Assembly (NCBI GenBank): GCA_937924335.1
Contig: CALDWW010000049.1
Location: 1 to 52,970, forward strand
Direction: 5' to 3'
Length of the DNA: 52,970 nucleotides
Source of the DNA: an uncultured Gammaproteobacteria bacterium
GTDB taxonomy: Bacteria > Pseudomonadota > Gammaproteobacteria > Steroidobacterales > XN24
Below the pieces are notes generated by a model. It saw only the letters and a program-made list of their open reading frames with translations. It did not search any database and was not told the origin of the DNA. The position numbers and the translations under genes were made by a program. Positions 34,852 through 43,760 of this stretch are shown one piece after another (the first letter of the stretch is position 1; every line of letters begins with the position of its first letter).

Positions 34852-35890
34852 GAAGGTTCTTGCCGCGATCTTGGTATTCGGCGCCGGCTGTGCAGCGCCT
34901 CCACCTGAGCCATCCCCGGGGACGCTTGAAGAAGAACGCCAGCAAGTCCAGGAATCGGCAGCGAGAGTCATTGCGACCCGTCGCACGGTAGATGAGCAGC
35001 TCGAGGAACTCCACCGAATTCTGGCTGAAATTCCGAACGATTTCGCCCTTGGGAATGGTGACGTACTCTCAGTAGTCGTCTACGACGAACCGGACCTGAC
35101 AATGGAAGCCGTCCCGATCCGTCCTGACGGCAAGATATCGTTTCCTCTTATTGGCGAGGTTCGCGCCGCAGGGCGGAACACCAGCGATCTCAACAACGAG
35201 ATCACCACTCGGCTGGAGGAATTCCTTGTCCAACCGCAGGTGTCGGTGATAGCGCTCGAGTTCAACAGCTTCGAGTACACAATCGACGGGGAAGTCGTTG
35301 AGCCCGGGGTATACCCTTTGAGCACGGACGTCTCTATAACGAAAGCGATCGCCAAGGCCGGCGGCCTTAGCAAGGGCCAATACCGTGCGAGCACGATCGA
35401 GTTGGCTGACCTGACTCATGCGTATATCGCCCGGGAAGGTCAGATTTTACCGGTGGACTTTATCAGGCTGTTTCGTGAGGGCGATCTACGCTTCGATATC
35501 GATCTCAGACCGGGGGATTACATCCAGATACCGTCAGGCCTTTCCAAGGAGATTTATGTTCTCGGCGAAGTGCGCGAGCCGATGCTCTTCGCTTATCGCG
35601 AAAATCTGCCCATGTCCCGCACAGTCGCTCAGGCCGAGGGTTTTACACCCGACGCCGATCTGAGCCGCATTCATATCATCCGTGGCGCACTACATAACCC
35701 GACGGTGATAGTGTGTGACTTCCGGAAAGTGATCGCCGGTGAGGCCCGCGATGTAAAACTCGAGCCCGGTGACATCGTCTATGTCCCGGAAACCGGCTTG
35801 ACCTCCTGGTCACGAGTGATGGACAAAATCCTGCCGACAATGCAGTCAATATGGACCGGATTCCTGGTTCACGACGCTCTCAACGACTAG
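34844..35890 (+). CDS. Wza-like polysaccharide export lipoprotein
   Basis: 348 residues from the ATG at 34844, overlapping the Wzz gene by 8 bases. Lipobox FGAGC with Cys16. Poly-export domain (about 65-145: LGNGDVLSVVVYDEPDLT, IRPDGKISFPLIGEVRAAG) followed by two SLBB repeats (EYTIDGEVVEPGVYPLS and EIYVLGEVREPMLFAY). It forms the outer-membrane export channel opposite Wzz. The C-terminal helix (SRVMDKILPTMQSIWTGFLV) resembles the membrane-spanning alpha-helix of Wza. Confidence 0.92.
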   Translation: MLKKVLAAILVFGAGCAAPPPEPSPGTLEEERQQVQESAARVIATRRTVDEQLEELHRILAEIPNDFALGNGDVLSVVVYDEPDLTMEAVPIRPDGKISFPLIGEVRAAGRNTSDLNNEITTRLEEFLVQPQVSVIALEFNSFEYTIDGEVVEPGVYPLSTDVSITKAIAKAGGLSKGQYRASTIELADLTHAYIAREGQILPVDFIRLFREGDLRFDIDLRPGDYIQIPSGLSKEIYVLGEVREPMLFAYRENLPMSRTVAQAEGFTPDADLSRIHIIRGALHNPTVIVCDFRKVIAGEARDVKLEPGDIVYVPETGLTSWSRVMDKILPTMQSIWTGFLVHDALND

Positions 35891-38076
35891 CGGGCAGTCC
35901 GCCTCGGCGATTGTTGCCGGTCCTTGCGCTCGGCAGCGTTTTGCTCGCGGGAAGCGAACCGCCAGCTTCGGCCGGAGAACACGAGTTGGTGGTTCGTGTA
36001 ATCAGTTCTCGAGCCATCACCATCGTGTCGACCACCGATGGCCGTGCCTCCCCTGTCTCCCCGGCGAACCTGCGCCTGCGACTCGCCAATGGTCGAGTCT
36101 TTAGTCCGATCCTGACCGGGGAAGACACCCAGGTAACGGCTTTCACTGGCGATGGCGATCCACTCACCGAGCACCGTTTGCATGTGGTGTTTGCCCGCCC
36201 GCTCCCGTCGGGAGAGGACGCGTCAATAAGGATCGGCTCGCAGGTTGTGAGCTTACGCCACATCGCGGACGCCGCAACCACGGCCATCCAGGTCAACCAG
36301 GTCGGATACGCGGAGCGCGGTCCGAAGTATGCCTATGTCGGCGAATGGCTCGGCACTGCCGGTGCCTTGCCGGTTGACTCAGATCGCTTCGATATTCTGA
36401 ACAGAGCTGGCGAAGTTGTTGCCGGGGGACCTCTTGTCTTACGCAGCAGAAACGATCCGTGGAGCGGAAGCGACGTCTACGAGGCCGACTTTAGCGACTT
36501 TCAGCGGCCTGGCACGTACACAATGGCCGTGCCGGGTATTGGTAGGTCGGAGCCATTCACGATCGACGACCGAGTATACGAGCAGGTCTACCGACGGGTC
36601 GCCAGACTCTTCTATCACTCGCGCAACGGAACCATGATCTCCGAGCCCTGGGCGGATCCGGGCTACGAGCGGCCAGGCGGTATAGCCCCTGTCCTTGATG
36701 GCGTCCTGCACGAGCGTGTGATGACCTCACCGCTTGGAACCGGGTCGGTCCGCGACCGGCGCCACGCCGTCCTGCGCGGCTGGTTTGACGCTGGCGACTA
36801 CGGCCAGTACATGACCAATGCCGCCCCGGTCTGGTACTCGATCGGGGTCGGCATGGATCTGGCGCCCCAGAACTTCCGGGACAACGATCTCGGGATCCCG
36901 GAAAGCGGAAACGGGGTGCCCGACCTGATCGATGAACTCGAGTGGGGGATGGACTGGGCGCTGTCCATGCAGGCAGAAGACGGTGGTGTCTACTGGAGGA
37001 TAGCCAGTCGACGGTGGGACGACACACTGCCACACGAAGTGGACGAGCCGCGGCTGATAGCCGAACGAACAACCCACGCCACAGCGGCATTCGCCGCCAT
37101 GGCGGCGATTCACGCAAGACTGATTCGGTCGCAGCGCCCGGAGCGTGCCGACCTCGTTCTGAACGCCGGGCTCTCTGCCTGGCGTTTCGTAAGTACTCAC
37201 CAACAGTGGCCGCCGGAGGGAGAGCGGTTCCGCAATCCGGAGGGGGTCTCTGCGGGTGAGTACCCGGATGAGTCAGCCAAGGACGCCCTGGCCTGGGCGG
37301 CTGCGGAAATGTTCAGGACTACCGGCAATCATGAGTTTCTAATTGAGTTCGAAAAGGCATTCACCGATCTTCGGCTCGACCCCACAGCGCCCGTTTCATT
37401 CCGCGACCAGGGCATGGCGGCTCTCTGGGCATATCTGATGACCCCGGACCCTGCACGTAACGAAGCTCTTGTGGCGCGCGCCCGCAATTCCATATTGGCC
37501 GGCGCGGAGTGGAGACTCCGGCAGATGGACTCCCATCCATTCCGGGCGGCCCAACATCCTGCAATCCAATTGACCGGCTGGGGCAATTTCGCCCACTCCA
37601 CCCGCGCTACTGTTCCTCTGTTGCAAGCCTGGCATATCAGTGGGGACGATCGGTTCCGACATGCGACGTGGCTGACCACCGGACCCCAGCTCGGGGCGAA
37701 TCCGCAGTCGATGAGCTACATCACCGGGGTAGGCGCTCGATCACCGCAGCACCCCCTATCCAAATTATCCATGTATGACGATGTCAATCGACCCCTGAAC
37801 GGTATCCCTGTCAACGGTCCGCACTATCACCTGCCGTCGATCTGGGATAGCACCCGGGCCGTGAATTCCGGTTACTTTCCGCCCGAAAATCCTCCTCGTG
37901 ATGCGCTCGCGTCCGGATATCCTGCGCTCAGGCGTTACACGGACAGCGAACTGCTTCCTCCCATGAGTGAACCCACGATTGCGGAGACGGCGGTGACCGC
38001 CGTAGCGTACGGATTGCTACGTGACGAGAGTCTCGCCTTTGGCCCACAGGTGCGAAGCAGGCCGGTCGGGGAATGA
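35851..38076 (+). CDS. GH9 glycoside hydrolase with N-terminal Ig-like domain
   Basis: 741 residues; the ATG overlaps the export lipoprotein by 40 bases and has no clear ribosome site. A signal peptide (about 20-41, ending ASAGE) implies a periplasmic or secreted enzyme. A cellulase N-terminal Ig-like domain (AIQVNQVGYAERGPKYAYVG, about 148-240) is followed by the GH9 (alpha/alpha)6 barrel with RGWFDAGDYGQYMTNAAPVW (catalytic Asp pair), SYITGVGARSPQHPLSK, and EPTIAETAVTAVAYGLL with the probable acid Glu. GH9 enzymes cut beta-1,4-glucans or glucosamine oligomers. Within a polysaccharide operon it could trim or release the exported polymer, as BcsZ or PelA do elsewhere. Substrate not provable. 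Confidence 0.85.
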   Translation: MDRIPGSRRSQRLAGSPPRRLLPVLALGSVLLAGSEPPASAGEHELVVRVISSRAITIVSTTDGRASPVSPANLRLRLANGRVFSPILTGEDTQVTAFTGDGDPLTEHRLHVVFARPLPSGEDASIRIGSQVVSLRHIADAATTAIQVNQVGYAERGPKYAYVGEWLGTAGALPVDSDRFDILNRAGEVVAGGPLVLRSRNDPWSGSDVYEADFSDFQRPGTYTMAVPGIGRSEPFTIDDRVYEQVYRRVARLFYHSRNGTMISEPWADPGYERPGGIAPVLDGVLHERVMTSPLGTGSVRDRRHAVLRGWFDAGDYGQYMTNAAPVWYSIGVGMDLAPQNFRDNDLGIPESGNGVPDLIDELEWGMDWALSMQAEDGGVYWRIASRRWDDTLPHEVDEPRLIAERTTHATAAFAAMAAIHARLIRSQRPERADLVLNAGLSAWRFVSTHQQWPPEGERFRNPEGVSAGEYPDESAKDALAWAAAEMFRTTGNHEFLIEFEKAFTDLRLDPTAPVSFRDQGMAALWAYLMTPDPARNEALVARARNSILAGAEWRLRQMDSHPFRAAQHPAIQLTGWGNFAHSTRATVPLLQAWHISGDDRFRHATWLTTGPQLGANPQSMSYITGVGARSPQHPLSKLSMYDDVNRPLNGIPVNGPHYHLPSIWDSTRAVNSGYFPPENPPRDALASGYPALRRYTDSELLPPMSEPTIAETAVTAVAYGLLRDESLAFGPQVRSRPVGE

Positions 38077-38101
38077 GGGCAATCCAAACGGCGCTAAGCG
38101 A

Positions 38102-39253
38102 TCAGTTATAGCGGGCCCAGAATCGGAGGAATTGATCATTCAGCGCGGCGCGTCCCACACAGCCCGGCTTTGCGAGTGCGTCGGCCAGCACGCCGTTGGG
38201 AACATCAATGGCGGGTTCCAGGAGCGCAGGCAGGACGGATATCAATCGCTCGCGCGGATAGCGCAATGCCCAGGACCGGTTTCGAATCAGCTCTGCCGGG
38301 CCGAAGTCACGTAGGGTGACGGCCAGATTCCGCAGCATGCCGAACGGCCCGGTAACAGACTGACCCTTGCTGATTCGTGCAGACGAGTACTCGGTCCACT
38401 CCGGCAACTGTCCGAGCCGCGCTGTCTCGAGTTCGACCAGCGCCTCCAGCCAGTCTGCGACCGCCGCTGCCTGAGCATCGGCCTCTCTGCCTGCGAGCTG
38501 ATCGCCAGTATCCTGACCCGTCCGCGAACAAAGCGCTTGGTCATAGCGGGCGATGAAGTCGCGGCTGCCTGACCAACGCAGGCTGTTGAGCTGCTCTCTC
38601 TTGACGATGTACGACGGGTGATACCGGCCCGCCGCCGCCAGCCGCGCGTCCGCGCAGGCCAGCAGGGCCTTGTCCAGGTACCTGCCGAAGCACTCAAGCG
38701 CCTGGTCATCGCTGGGGCCACCCTGTTGCAGCACCTGCCTGTTCATGAGCAGCAGGCTGCCCCGGTTTAGCATCAGTCGGGAAAACTCCGACAGCGGCAC
38801 TTTCTCCACCGGCATTGGATGCATACGATCAAGCACATCGCGATCCCCAAAGACGACCTTGTGACCATGACGGAGTTCTGAGTACATGAGAGTGAAGTCC
38901 AGCCGAGGCAAACGAGATTGGCTCAGAACAGCAAAGTCCACCTCAACGCCGATCTGCGCCTCGAGATCGTGGGCAAGCTTGGATAGCGTAGCCGCGACCT
39001 GCCGGACTGCGGAACGTCCTCCCCTTATGATCACGAAGTAGTCGTAGTCGTTATACGGAAGGAATTCATCGCCACACACACGGTAGCCCCCTTCACCCCT
39101 TCCATAACCACCGGCAAGCACGAGCGCCACCAGGCGGCTGGACGTGATCGCACCACGCACCGCCGCCCCGATGATCGCTTGGTCAGTCGCGATCCGATGC
39201 TCGGCGCCCGAGGGGCCACCCAGTGTGTAACGTTTATTGCTAACAGAATCCAT
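38102..39253 (-). CDS. nucleotidyltransferase-fold protein of unknown substrate
   Basis: 383 residues from the ATG at 39251-39253 (GGAGGGA ribosome site). An N-terminal nucleotidyltransferase-like core shows LAGGYGRGEGG followed by YNDYDYFVI (G-[GS]-x and D-x-D pattern) and VEVDFAVL as the third carboxylate. The remaining 250 residues are helical and unrecognised. It follows the GT2 gene in a two-gene unit, overlapping it by 14 bases, and converges on the GH9 gene. A role in modifying a sugar or lipid of the polymer is a guess from context. Confidence 0.6.
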   Translation of the reverse strand: MDSVSNKRYTLGGPSGAEHRIATDQAIIGAAVRGAITSSRLVALVLAGGYGRGEGGYRVCGDEFLPYNDYDYFVIIRGGRSAVRQVAATLSKLAHDLEAQIGVEVDFAVLSQSRLPRLDFTLMYSELRHGHKVVFGDRDVLDRMHPMPVEKVPLSEFSRLMLNRGSLLLMNRQVLQQGGPSDDQALECFGRYLDKALLACADARLAAAGRYHPSYIVKREQLNSLRWSGSRDFIARYDQALCSRTGQDTGDQLAGREADAQAAAVADWLEALVELETARLGQLPEWTEYSSARISKGQSVTGPFGMLRNLAVTLRDFGPAELIRNRSWALRYPRERLISVLPALLEPAIDVPNGVLADALAKPGCVGRAALNDQFLRFWARYN

Positions 39254-40118
39254 GTTCCCTCCGACCAGCTCTCAGTCCGCGCCAGCGTGCAAATTTCTGC
39301 ACTAACCTGAGCGGTATCGAATGTAGCGCCGCATCTATGGAACGGTGCTTTACTGCCCAACTGATGTCACGCAGCACCTCCATTCCGAAGGGCGCCAGAA
39401 AATACCTGAGCAGGGATGTACCCAGCTCGCCACGGCGGAAGATCCAGGCATCGGCCTTGCCTTCGCCGAAGTGCCGTCGCCAGGATTGGCGGAGGCTGTA
39501 GTTGTGTGAGTGCATAGCGACAGCATCTGCCACATAGATCACGCGTTTCCCCATTCGCCGGACCCGGTAGGACCATTCGATGTCCTCCGAGTACTGGATA
39601 CAGGTCTCGAAAGGTACTTGCTCCGCCAGGTCGCGACGGATCGCCGAATTTGCCATCGAGAAGAAGTGCACCCATTCGGATGAAATAGAACCGTCACCAA
39701 ATGCGCGTTCAGTATCCTTGGTGAACAGACTCCGGCAATCGGGGCGAGCGATCTGACGACCGAATACCGCCCCCGTGGTCGGATCCGAAAACGGCCGGAT
39801 CAAGTGCTCCAGCCAGCAGTCATCAGCGGGCATTGCGTCTGAATTGAGAAATACGATGATCTGACCCGCGGTCGCGGACACAGCTTCGTTCAGGACCTTG
39901 CCCGGATTGTAGGTCGCGCTGTCGTTCAGTCTGACTCTGTCAGGGTGATTGAACTCCTTGATGACATCCAGCGTTCCGTCAGTCGAGGTCGAATCGAAAT
40001 TCCAGAGTTCGAAATCTCGGAAAGTCTGCCGCCTTAGCGCCTCAAGCGTTTGCCTGATTACGTCAATATCATTGAAAGATCGCATGACCACGGTCACGCT
40101 CGGTCGGGACTCTCGCAT
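39240..40118 (-). CDS. GT2 glycosyltransferase
   Basis: 292 residues from the ATG at 40116-40118 (AGAGGT ribosome site); an ATG at 40166 is possible and would shorten the leader. GT-A fold: SVTVVMRSFNDIDVIRQTLE, FDSTSTDGTLDVIKEF, DXD-type FLNSDAMPADD, and YSEDIEWSYRVRRMGKRV containing the catalytic ED. Rhamnosyltransferase-like in style. Transcribed leftward from its own sigma-54 promoter with the nucleotidyltransferase-like gene. Confidence 0.87.
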   Translation of the reverse strand: MRESRPSVTVVMRSFNDIDVIRQTLEALRRQTFRDFELWNFDSTSTDGTLDVIKEFNHPDRVRLNDSATYNPGKVLNEAVSATAGQIIVFLNSDAMPADDCWLEHLIRPFSDPTTGAVFGRQIARPDCRSLFTKDTERAFGDGSISSEWVHFFSMANSAIRRDLAEQVPFETCIQYSEDIEWSYRVRRMGKRVIYVADAVAMHSHNYSLRQSWRRHFGEGKADAWIFRRGELGTSLLRYFLAPFGMEVLRDISWAVKHRSIDAALHSIPLRLVQKFARWRGLRAGRREHGFC

Positions 40119-40408
40119 ACTCTCGCTACCTCTTCTGACTGAACCTCGAAGTGACATAGATGTCATGCCTGAACTCGTGTAACCGGCGGGTCTCCCCTAC
40201 ACACGGAGATGCAAGGAACGGGCCAACTCTGATGTGGCAAGAGCTGGGATGGCCGACAACCCACAAACGGTTGTTGTCAGGAATCTGGAACTGCGCCGAA
40301 ACACCCCGCTGCCTCGCATAACGCCATGCAAAGTGGCCTGCGCCATGGCTGACATTCCGATCGGCGGCACAGATTTTCTGATTAGACATTCTCGGCTCAC
40401 GACTGCCT
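40119..40408. other. promoter-bearing gap before the GT2 unit
   Basis: About 290 bases without a convincing gene. It contains the sigma-54 promoter at 40210-40225 and an imperfect inverted repeat around 40255-40280 (GACAACC ... GGTTGTTGTC). No clear TTGCA-N3-TGCAA site was found; an ATGCAAAG half-site lies near 40,325. Confidence 0.5.
40210..40225 (-). promoter_or_regulatory. sigma-54 promoter of the GT2 unit
   Basis: Minus strand: TGGCCC-GTTCC-TTGCA, one mismatch in the -24 box, correct 12-base GG-GC spacing. Predicted start near 40,199. Confidence 0.7.
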
Positions 40409-41611
40409 TCAAGAGCGCGCCGACGGGCTCTGACGCAGAACGGGATTGCTGGCGCTATTCCTGATGTCAGGCCGGTCGGACCGTCGCGATCTCAACAGTG
40501 CCTGCCCCCTGCCGAGTCGCCGTATCGGCTCTTCGAAGAAAGTGAAACTCAACCATGCCAGCGGCAGAACCACCGCGATCGTGATAGCCATGACCATCGT
40601 CGGATCTGTTGAAATCCTTTTTGCCGCGCTCAGGACCGGCATATGCATGAGGTATACGCCATAGCTGAGCAAGCCCATCCAGGAGAGAATCCTGCCCCCT
40701 ATCAGCGGCAGCCTCGCATTGACCGCGCACGCGCCGACCAGCAAGGTGCAGACCAGATAGAAAGTCAGGGCGGAAGCGCCTGATGTGTTCTCGAGCTGCC
40801 CGAACAACAGGAATGCGCTGAATGTCGCGACCAGAAAGGTGAGAGCCGATCGTGAAGCTGCAAGCCGGACGAACCAGCGAAACCGCCGGCGTTCGTCAAG
40901 AAAGTAGGCCATCAGGACGCCCAGCAAGATTGCCTCGCTGTAACTCAAGAAAATCCGCCACGGTAACGCTGCGAAATCAGCCTCGGGGCGCCCATGGATG
41001 AGGACTATCTTGATCGCCAGCATGGCGCCAAACACTGCCATCAATTGTGCGGGTCGCAGCACCAGCAGCAATAGCGACAGCAAGACGTAGAACTGCTCCT
41101 CAACGGCCAGGGACCAAGCGACGAAAAATGGACCCTCGCCGCTGGTTTCCAGCCAGTTGGAGCAGTACAGCGCGTAGCAAACAAGCTTGTCCGCGAACAA
41201 GGCCTGATTATCGGGCGAGTAGGCCTGCGCCACGAAGACCAGGACGCTCTCAGCCAACAGAATCAGGTAGTAGAGAGGCCAAAGGCGCAGCACTCGCCGC
41301 CATAGAAATCGGCGTACGTCGATGGTGCTTGATCGCCGGGCCTCCCGGAGCATCAGCGTCATCACGATGTAGCCACTGATCACAAAAAACAGTGAAACGC
41401 CGTATCTGCCATTGTGCTGAAAATGCGCCACCCAGCCCGTTGCAGCGGTCGGGATGTGGTGTGCCAACACCAGCAGGATGGCGAGACCTCTAAGTCCATC
41501 CAGGTTTGGAATCCGCTTTCTCGCCAGGTATCCCGAAAAGTCGAGTGTTTTTGGACTGCGGATCTCGCCGCAATCGTCTGGTGATCGCTCGGGTTGCCTT
41601 TCTCGACGCAT
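40409..41611 (-). CDS. acyltransferase-3 (OafA-type) membrane O-acyltransferase
   Basis: 400 residues from the ATG at 41609-41611; this start is supported by the sigma-54 promoter just upstream (predicted leader about 26 bases). About ten membrane segments. RIPNLDGLRGLAILLVLAHH holds the catalytic His, and FFVISGYIVMTLMLRE and VAWSLAVEEQFYVLLSLL are further family hallmarks. It would O-acetylate (or otherwise acylate) sugars of the polymer at the inner membrane. Single-gene transcription unit. Confidence 0.9.
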   Translation of the reverse strand: MRRERQPERSPDDCGEIRSPKTLDFSGYLARKRIPNLDGLRGLAILLVLAHHIPTAATGWVAHFQHNGRYGVSLFFVISGYIVMTLMLREARRSSTIDVRRFLWRRVLRLWPLYYLILLAESVLVFVAQAYSPDNQALFADKLVCYALYCSNWLETSGEGPFFVAWSLAVEEQFYVLLSLLLLVLRPAQLMAVFGAMLAIKIVLIHGRPEADFAALPWRIFLSYSEAILLGVLMAYFLDERRRFRWFVRLAASRSALTFLVATFSAFLLFGQLENTSGASALTFYLVCTLLVGACAVNARLPLIGGRILSWMGLLSYGVYLMHMPVLSAAKRISTDPTMVMAITIAVVLPLAWLSFTFFEEPIRRLGRGQALLRSRRSDRPDIRNSASNPVLRQSPSARS

Positions 41612-41647
41612 CACTTGTCTCGCTGAAAATCGATGTAACAAGAGTGA

Positions 41648-41663
41648 TGCAATCTGCGTGCCA
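41648..41663 (-). promoter_or_regulatory. sigma-54 promoter of the acyltransferase gene
   Basis: Minus strand: TGGCAC-GCAGA-TTGCA, full consensus match. Predicted start near 41,637, 26 bases before the ATG. Confidence 0.88.
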
Positions 41664-41901
41664 CTTGCGCAGATGCGACAACAGACGGGATCTTTGGCGT
41701 CGTTGGCCATCTGGCGCAGCCTGGAAAGGGTTGCGTTGCAATCTGGGACACGGACCGGTCTCGAATTACGAATCACGGTGCAAATTGGGAGGCGCGTGGC
41801 TGGCGGCATTGACCAGGACCGGCTCGCATTGCCGACTTGCCTATGCCAGTAGGCAGCACCGGCCCCCGATCCGGCCATGCATGCGGGCTTGGCGACGCAT
41901 C

Positions 41902-41917
41902 TGGCCTGGTTCTTGCT
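41902..41917 (+). promoter_or_regulatory. sigma-54 promoter of the flippase-GT2 / GtrA-GT39 operon
   Basis: TGGCCT-GGTTC-TTGCT: invariant GG and GC at the right spacing, two mismatches in the -24 box. Predicted start near 41,928. Confidence 0.65.
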
Positions 41918-42035
41918 TATCTACCGACACAAGCCTTCGGACCGAGTATCGAAACGCTGCTGCCATGAAGGCCGCATATCGTTGAGTGGGCTCGGCCGGG
42001 GTGACTATCGTGCAGCGCCTCATAGGAGTGATATC

Positions 42036-43760
42036 GTGGCGGAAAACAAATCCGGGCCCGAAACGGCCCCCCCCTCACTGGCAGGCCGGACGCTGGCCTT
42101 GGGGCTCCTCGGCGCACTCTGTCTGTCCGCGGTCACCCTTTTCATCACTTTCGGCATGCCTGCGAGCGCCTGGTTCGAGGCCGCGCTGGGACTTGCGATC
42201 GCGACGCTGGCCGGCTTCATCGCACGCGGGCTGCGAAGAAAGGCCTGGTTCGGACCCAGGCTTTCTCTCCACCAGTCGCTATCCTTCGAGGTCGTGGTTC
42301 AAACGGTCCAGTGGTTGAGCCCGTCATTGTCTTCGCGTGCTTTCGAGACAGAGTTCCTCGTCCGCGAGACGAGTATGGGCCGAAAGGAAGTCACGGCCTG
42401 GCTACAAAGTCGCCGACTGACGCTGCCAGTGATTGTGTTCATGGCCGCCGGGATAGTGTCCTGGTCTTTCGGCGCGACGACTATTGCAGCGATGTTCTCG
42501 ATGCTGGCGATCTTTGTGTTGATTAAAGGCACGCAACGGATCACCTCGCCGGAGTCGGGCAAGAAAGTCCAGCGTGCCCATCTCATGGCGACCATTTCGG
42601 GGCTCGCCGTCTGGGGTATTGAGGGGACACTCTTCGTATTGGCCACACATTCTGTTCTCGACGTGCGCCAGGCTCTCCTGCTCTACATCGGTTTCACTGC
42701 GGCCGTCGAGTCCGCAGTCATCCCCATGGCCTTGGGTGTGGCTGAACTGCCTGCTCTTCTCGCCATAGCCTGGGGTGGTGGGCCGACCGCGCTGGCCGTG
42801 CTTTTACTGTTCCATGCTTCGCGCCTGACACTTTTGATGGCGCTTGGGCTGGTTTATCTGCCTCGTTACAAACTGACCGTCGATGATCTGCTGGACACCG
42901 GGCTTATCAGCCGGCTGGCCTCGTCGCAACGCCCGGCGCAAGGTTGGCAATTTGAAGACGACGGAGAAATGACTTGTGACGTGTCGGTCATCATTCCTGC
43001 GTATAACGAAGCAGAACGACTGCCCCCATATCTCCAGGAGGTCGTAGACACTCTCCGGCAGACTGTGGGCCGGTGGGAGATTATTGTCGTCGACGACGGG
43101 TCGATCGACCTCACGCGGGAAATTGTACGAAACTTCTCCGTCGCAGAACCGCGAGTTCATCTCGTCTGCAATGAGACCAATCTCGGGAAAGGTGGAGCTG
43201 TCGCAAGGGGCGTGTCCGAGGCCCGTGGCCAATACATTCTATTCACGGACGCCGACGGCGCGACGCCGGCGTCGGAAATACACAAGCTCGTCGCGGCGCT
43301 ACACTCGGGGTTTGAAATCGCCATCGGATCCCGGCGCGCAACAGATATGGGCGTTACTCTGCGCAGAGATTCCATCCGCGCGGCATTGGGTTCCTCGTTC
43401 TACACCTTCGTGAATTTCTTCGCGGTGCCCGGCATTCGCGACACTCAATGCGGATTTAAGGCATTTCGCCGAGACGCGGCAACCCGCCTGTTCGACCGGC
43501 TGACCGAGAAAGGTTGGGCTTTTGACGTTGAACTTTTGTACCGCGCTCAGCTCGTTGGCTATGCGGTCGCTGAAGTGCCGGTCAACTGGCAAGAGATTGA
43601 GGGGTCGAAACTCGATCCGGTGCGCGATGCCATCCGGATGGCTCGAGCGATCTTCAAGATTCGCCGACGAAATGCAGGATTCCAGCGTCGCGTAGCCAAC
43701 CGCTGCGCCATCTCAAGCGAACTACCCATTGGATCGGATCGATGGGAGTGTGCCCCATGA
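42036..43760 (+). CDS. flippase-like membrane domain fused to GT2 (dolichyl-phosphate-glucosyltransferase type)
   Basis: 574 residues from the GTG at 42036, with TAGGAG 7 bases upstream; the open frame extends further back but without a ribosome site. The first 300 residues hold about seven hydrophobic segments with a lysylphosphatidylglycerol-synthase/YbhN-like end (MALGVAELPALLAIAWGGGP and an Arg in FHASRLTLLMALGL). From about residue 315 a GT2 domain follows: VSVIIPAYNEAERLPPYLQE, VDDGSIDLT, FTDADGATP (DXD), DTQCGFKAFRR. It probably makes a polyprenyl-phosphate-linked sugar and helps flip it. The next gene (GtrA-GT39) overlaps by 4 bases and would use that product. Confidence 0.88.
   Translation: MAENKSGPETAPPSLAGRTLALGLLGALCLSAVTLFITFGMPASAWFEAALGLAIATLAGFIARGLRRKAWFGPRLSLHQSLSFEVVVQTVQWLSPSLSSRAFETEFLVRETSMGRKEVTAWLQSRRLTLPVIVFMAAGIVSWSFGATTIAAMFSMLAIFVLIKGTQRITSPESGKKVQRAHLMATISGLAVWGIEGTLFVLATHSVLDVRQALLLYIGFTAAVESAVIPMALGVAELPALLAIAWGGGPTALAVLLLFHASRLTLLMALGLVYLPRYKLTVDDLLDTGLISRLASSQRPAQGWQFEDDGEMTCDVSVIIPAYNEAERLPPYLQEVVDTLRQTVGRWEIIVVDDGSIDLTREIVRNFSVAEPRVHLVCNETNLGKGGAVARGVSEARGQYILFTDADGATPASEIHKLVAALHSGFEIAIGSRRATDMGVTLRRDSIRAALGSSFYTFVNFFAVPGIRDTQCGFKAFRRDAATRLFDRLTEKGWAFDVELLYRAQLVGYAVAEVPVNWQEIEGSKLDPVRDAIRMARAIFKIRRRNAGFQRRVANRCAISSELPIGSDRWECAP

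Larger units (their letters stand above)
41612..42035. other. divergent regulatory region between acyltransferase and flippase-GT2 genes
   Basis: 424 bases without a supported gene. It carries two diverging sigma-54 promoters (41648-41663 minus, 41902-41917 plus). Between them are several TTGC-containing repeats, among them TTGC-GTT-GCAA at 41731-41741, ACTTGCGCAGATGCGA near 41,663-41,680 and GTGCAAATTGGGA near 41,790. None fits the TTGCA-N3-TGCAA spacing exactly, but one activator region probably serves both promoters. Confidence 0.55.

Noticed and set aside
40126..40389. 87-codon minus-strand open frame in the gap before the GT2 gene
   Set aside because: No ribosome site or recognisable motif, and it spans the sigma-54 promoter and the alternative GT2 start.
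41731..41741. TTGC-GTT-GCAA inverted repeat as a LuxO-type operator
   Set aside because: The half-site spacing is two bases shorter than TTGCA-N3-TGCAA, so it is mentioned only as part of the regulatory gap, not as a called site.
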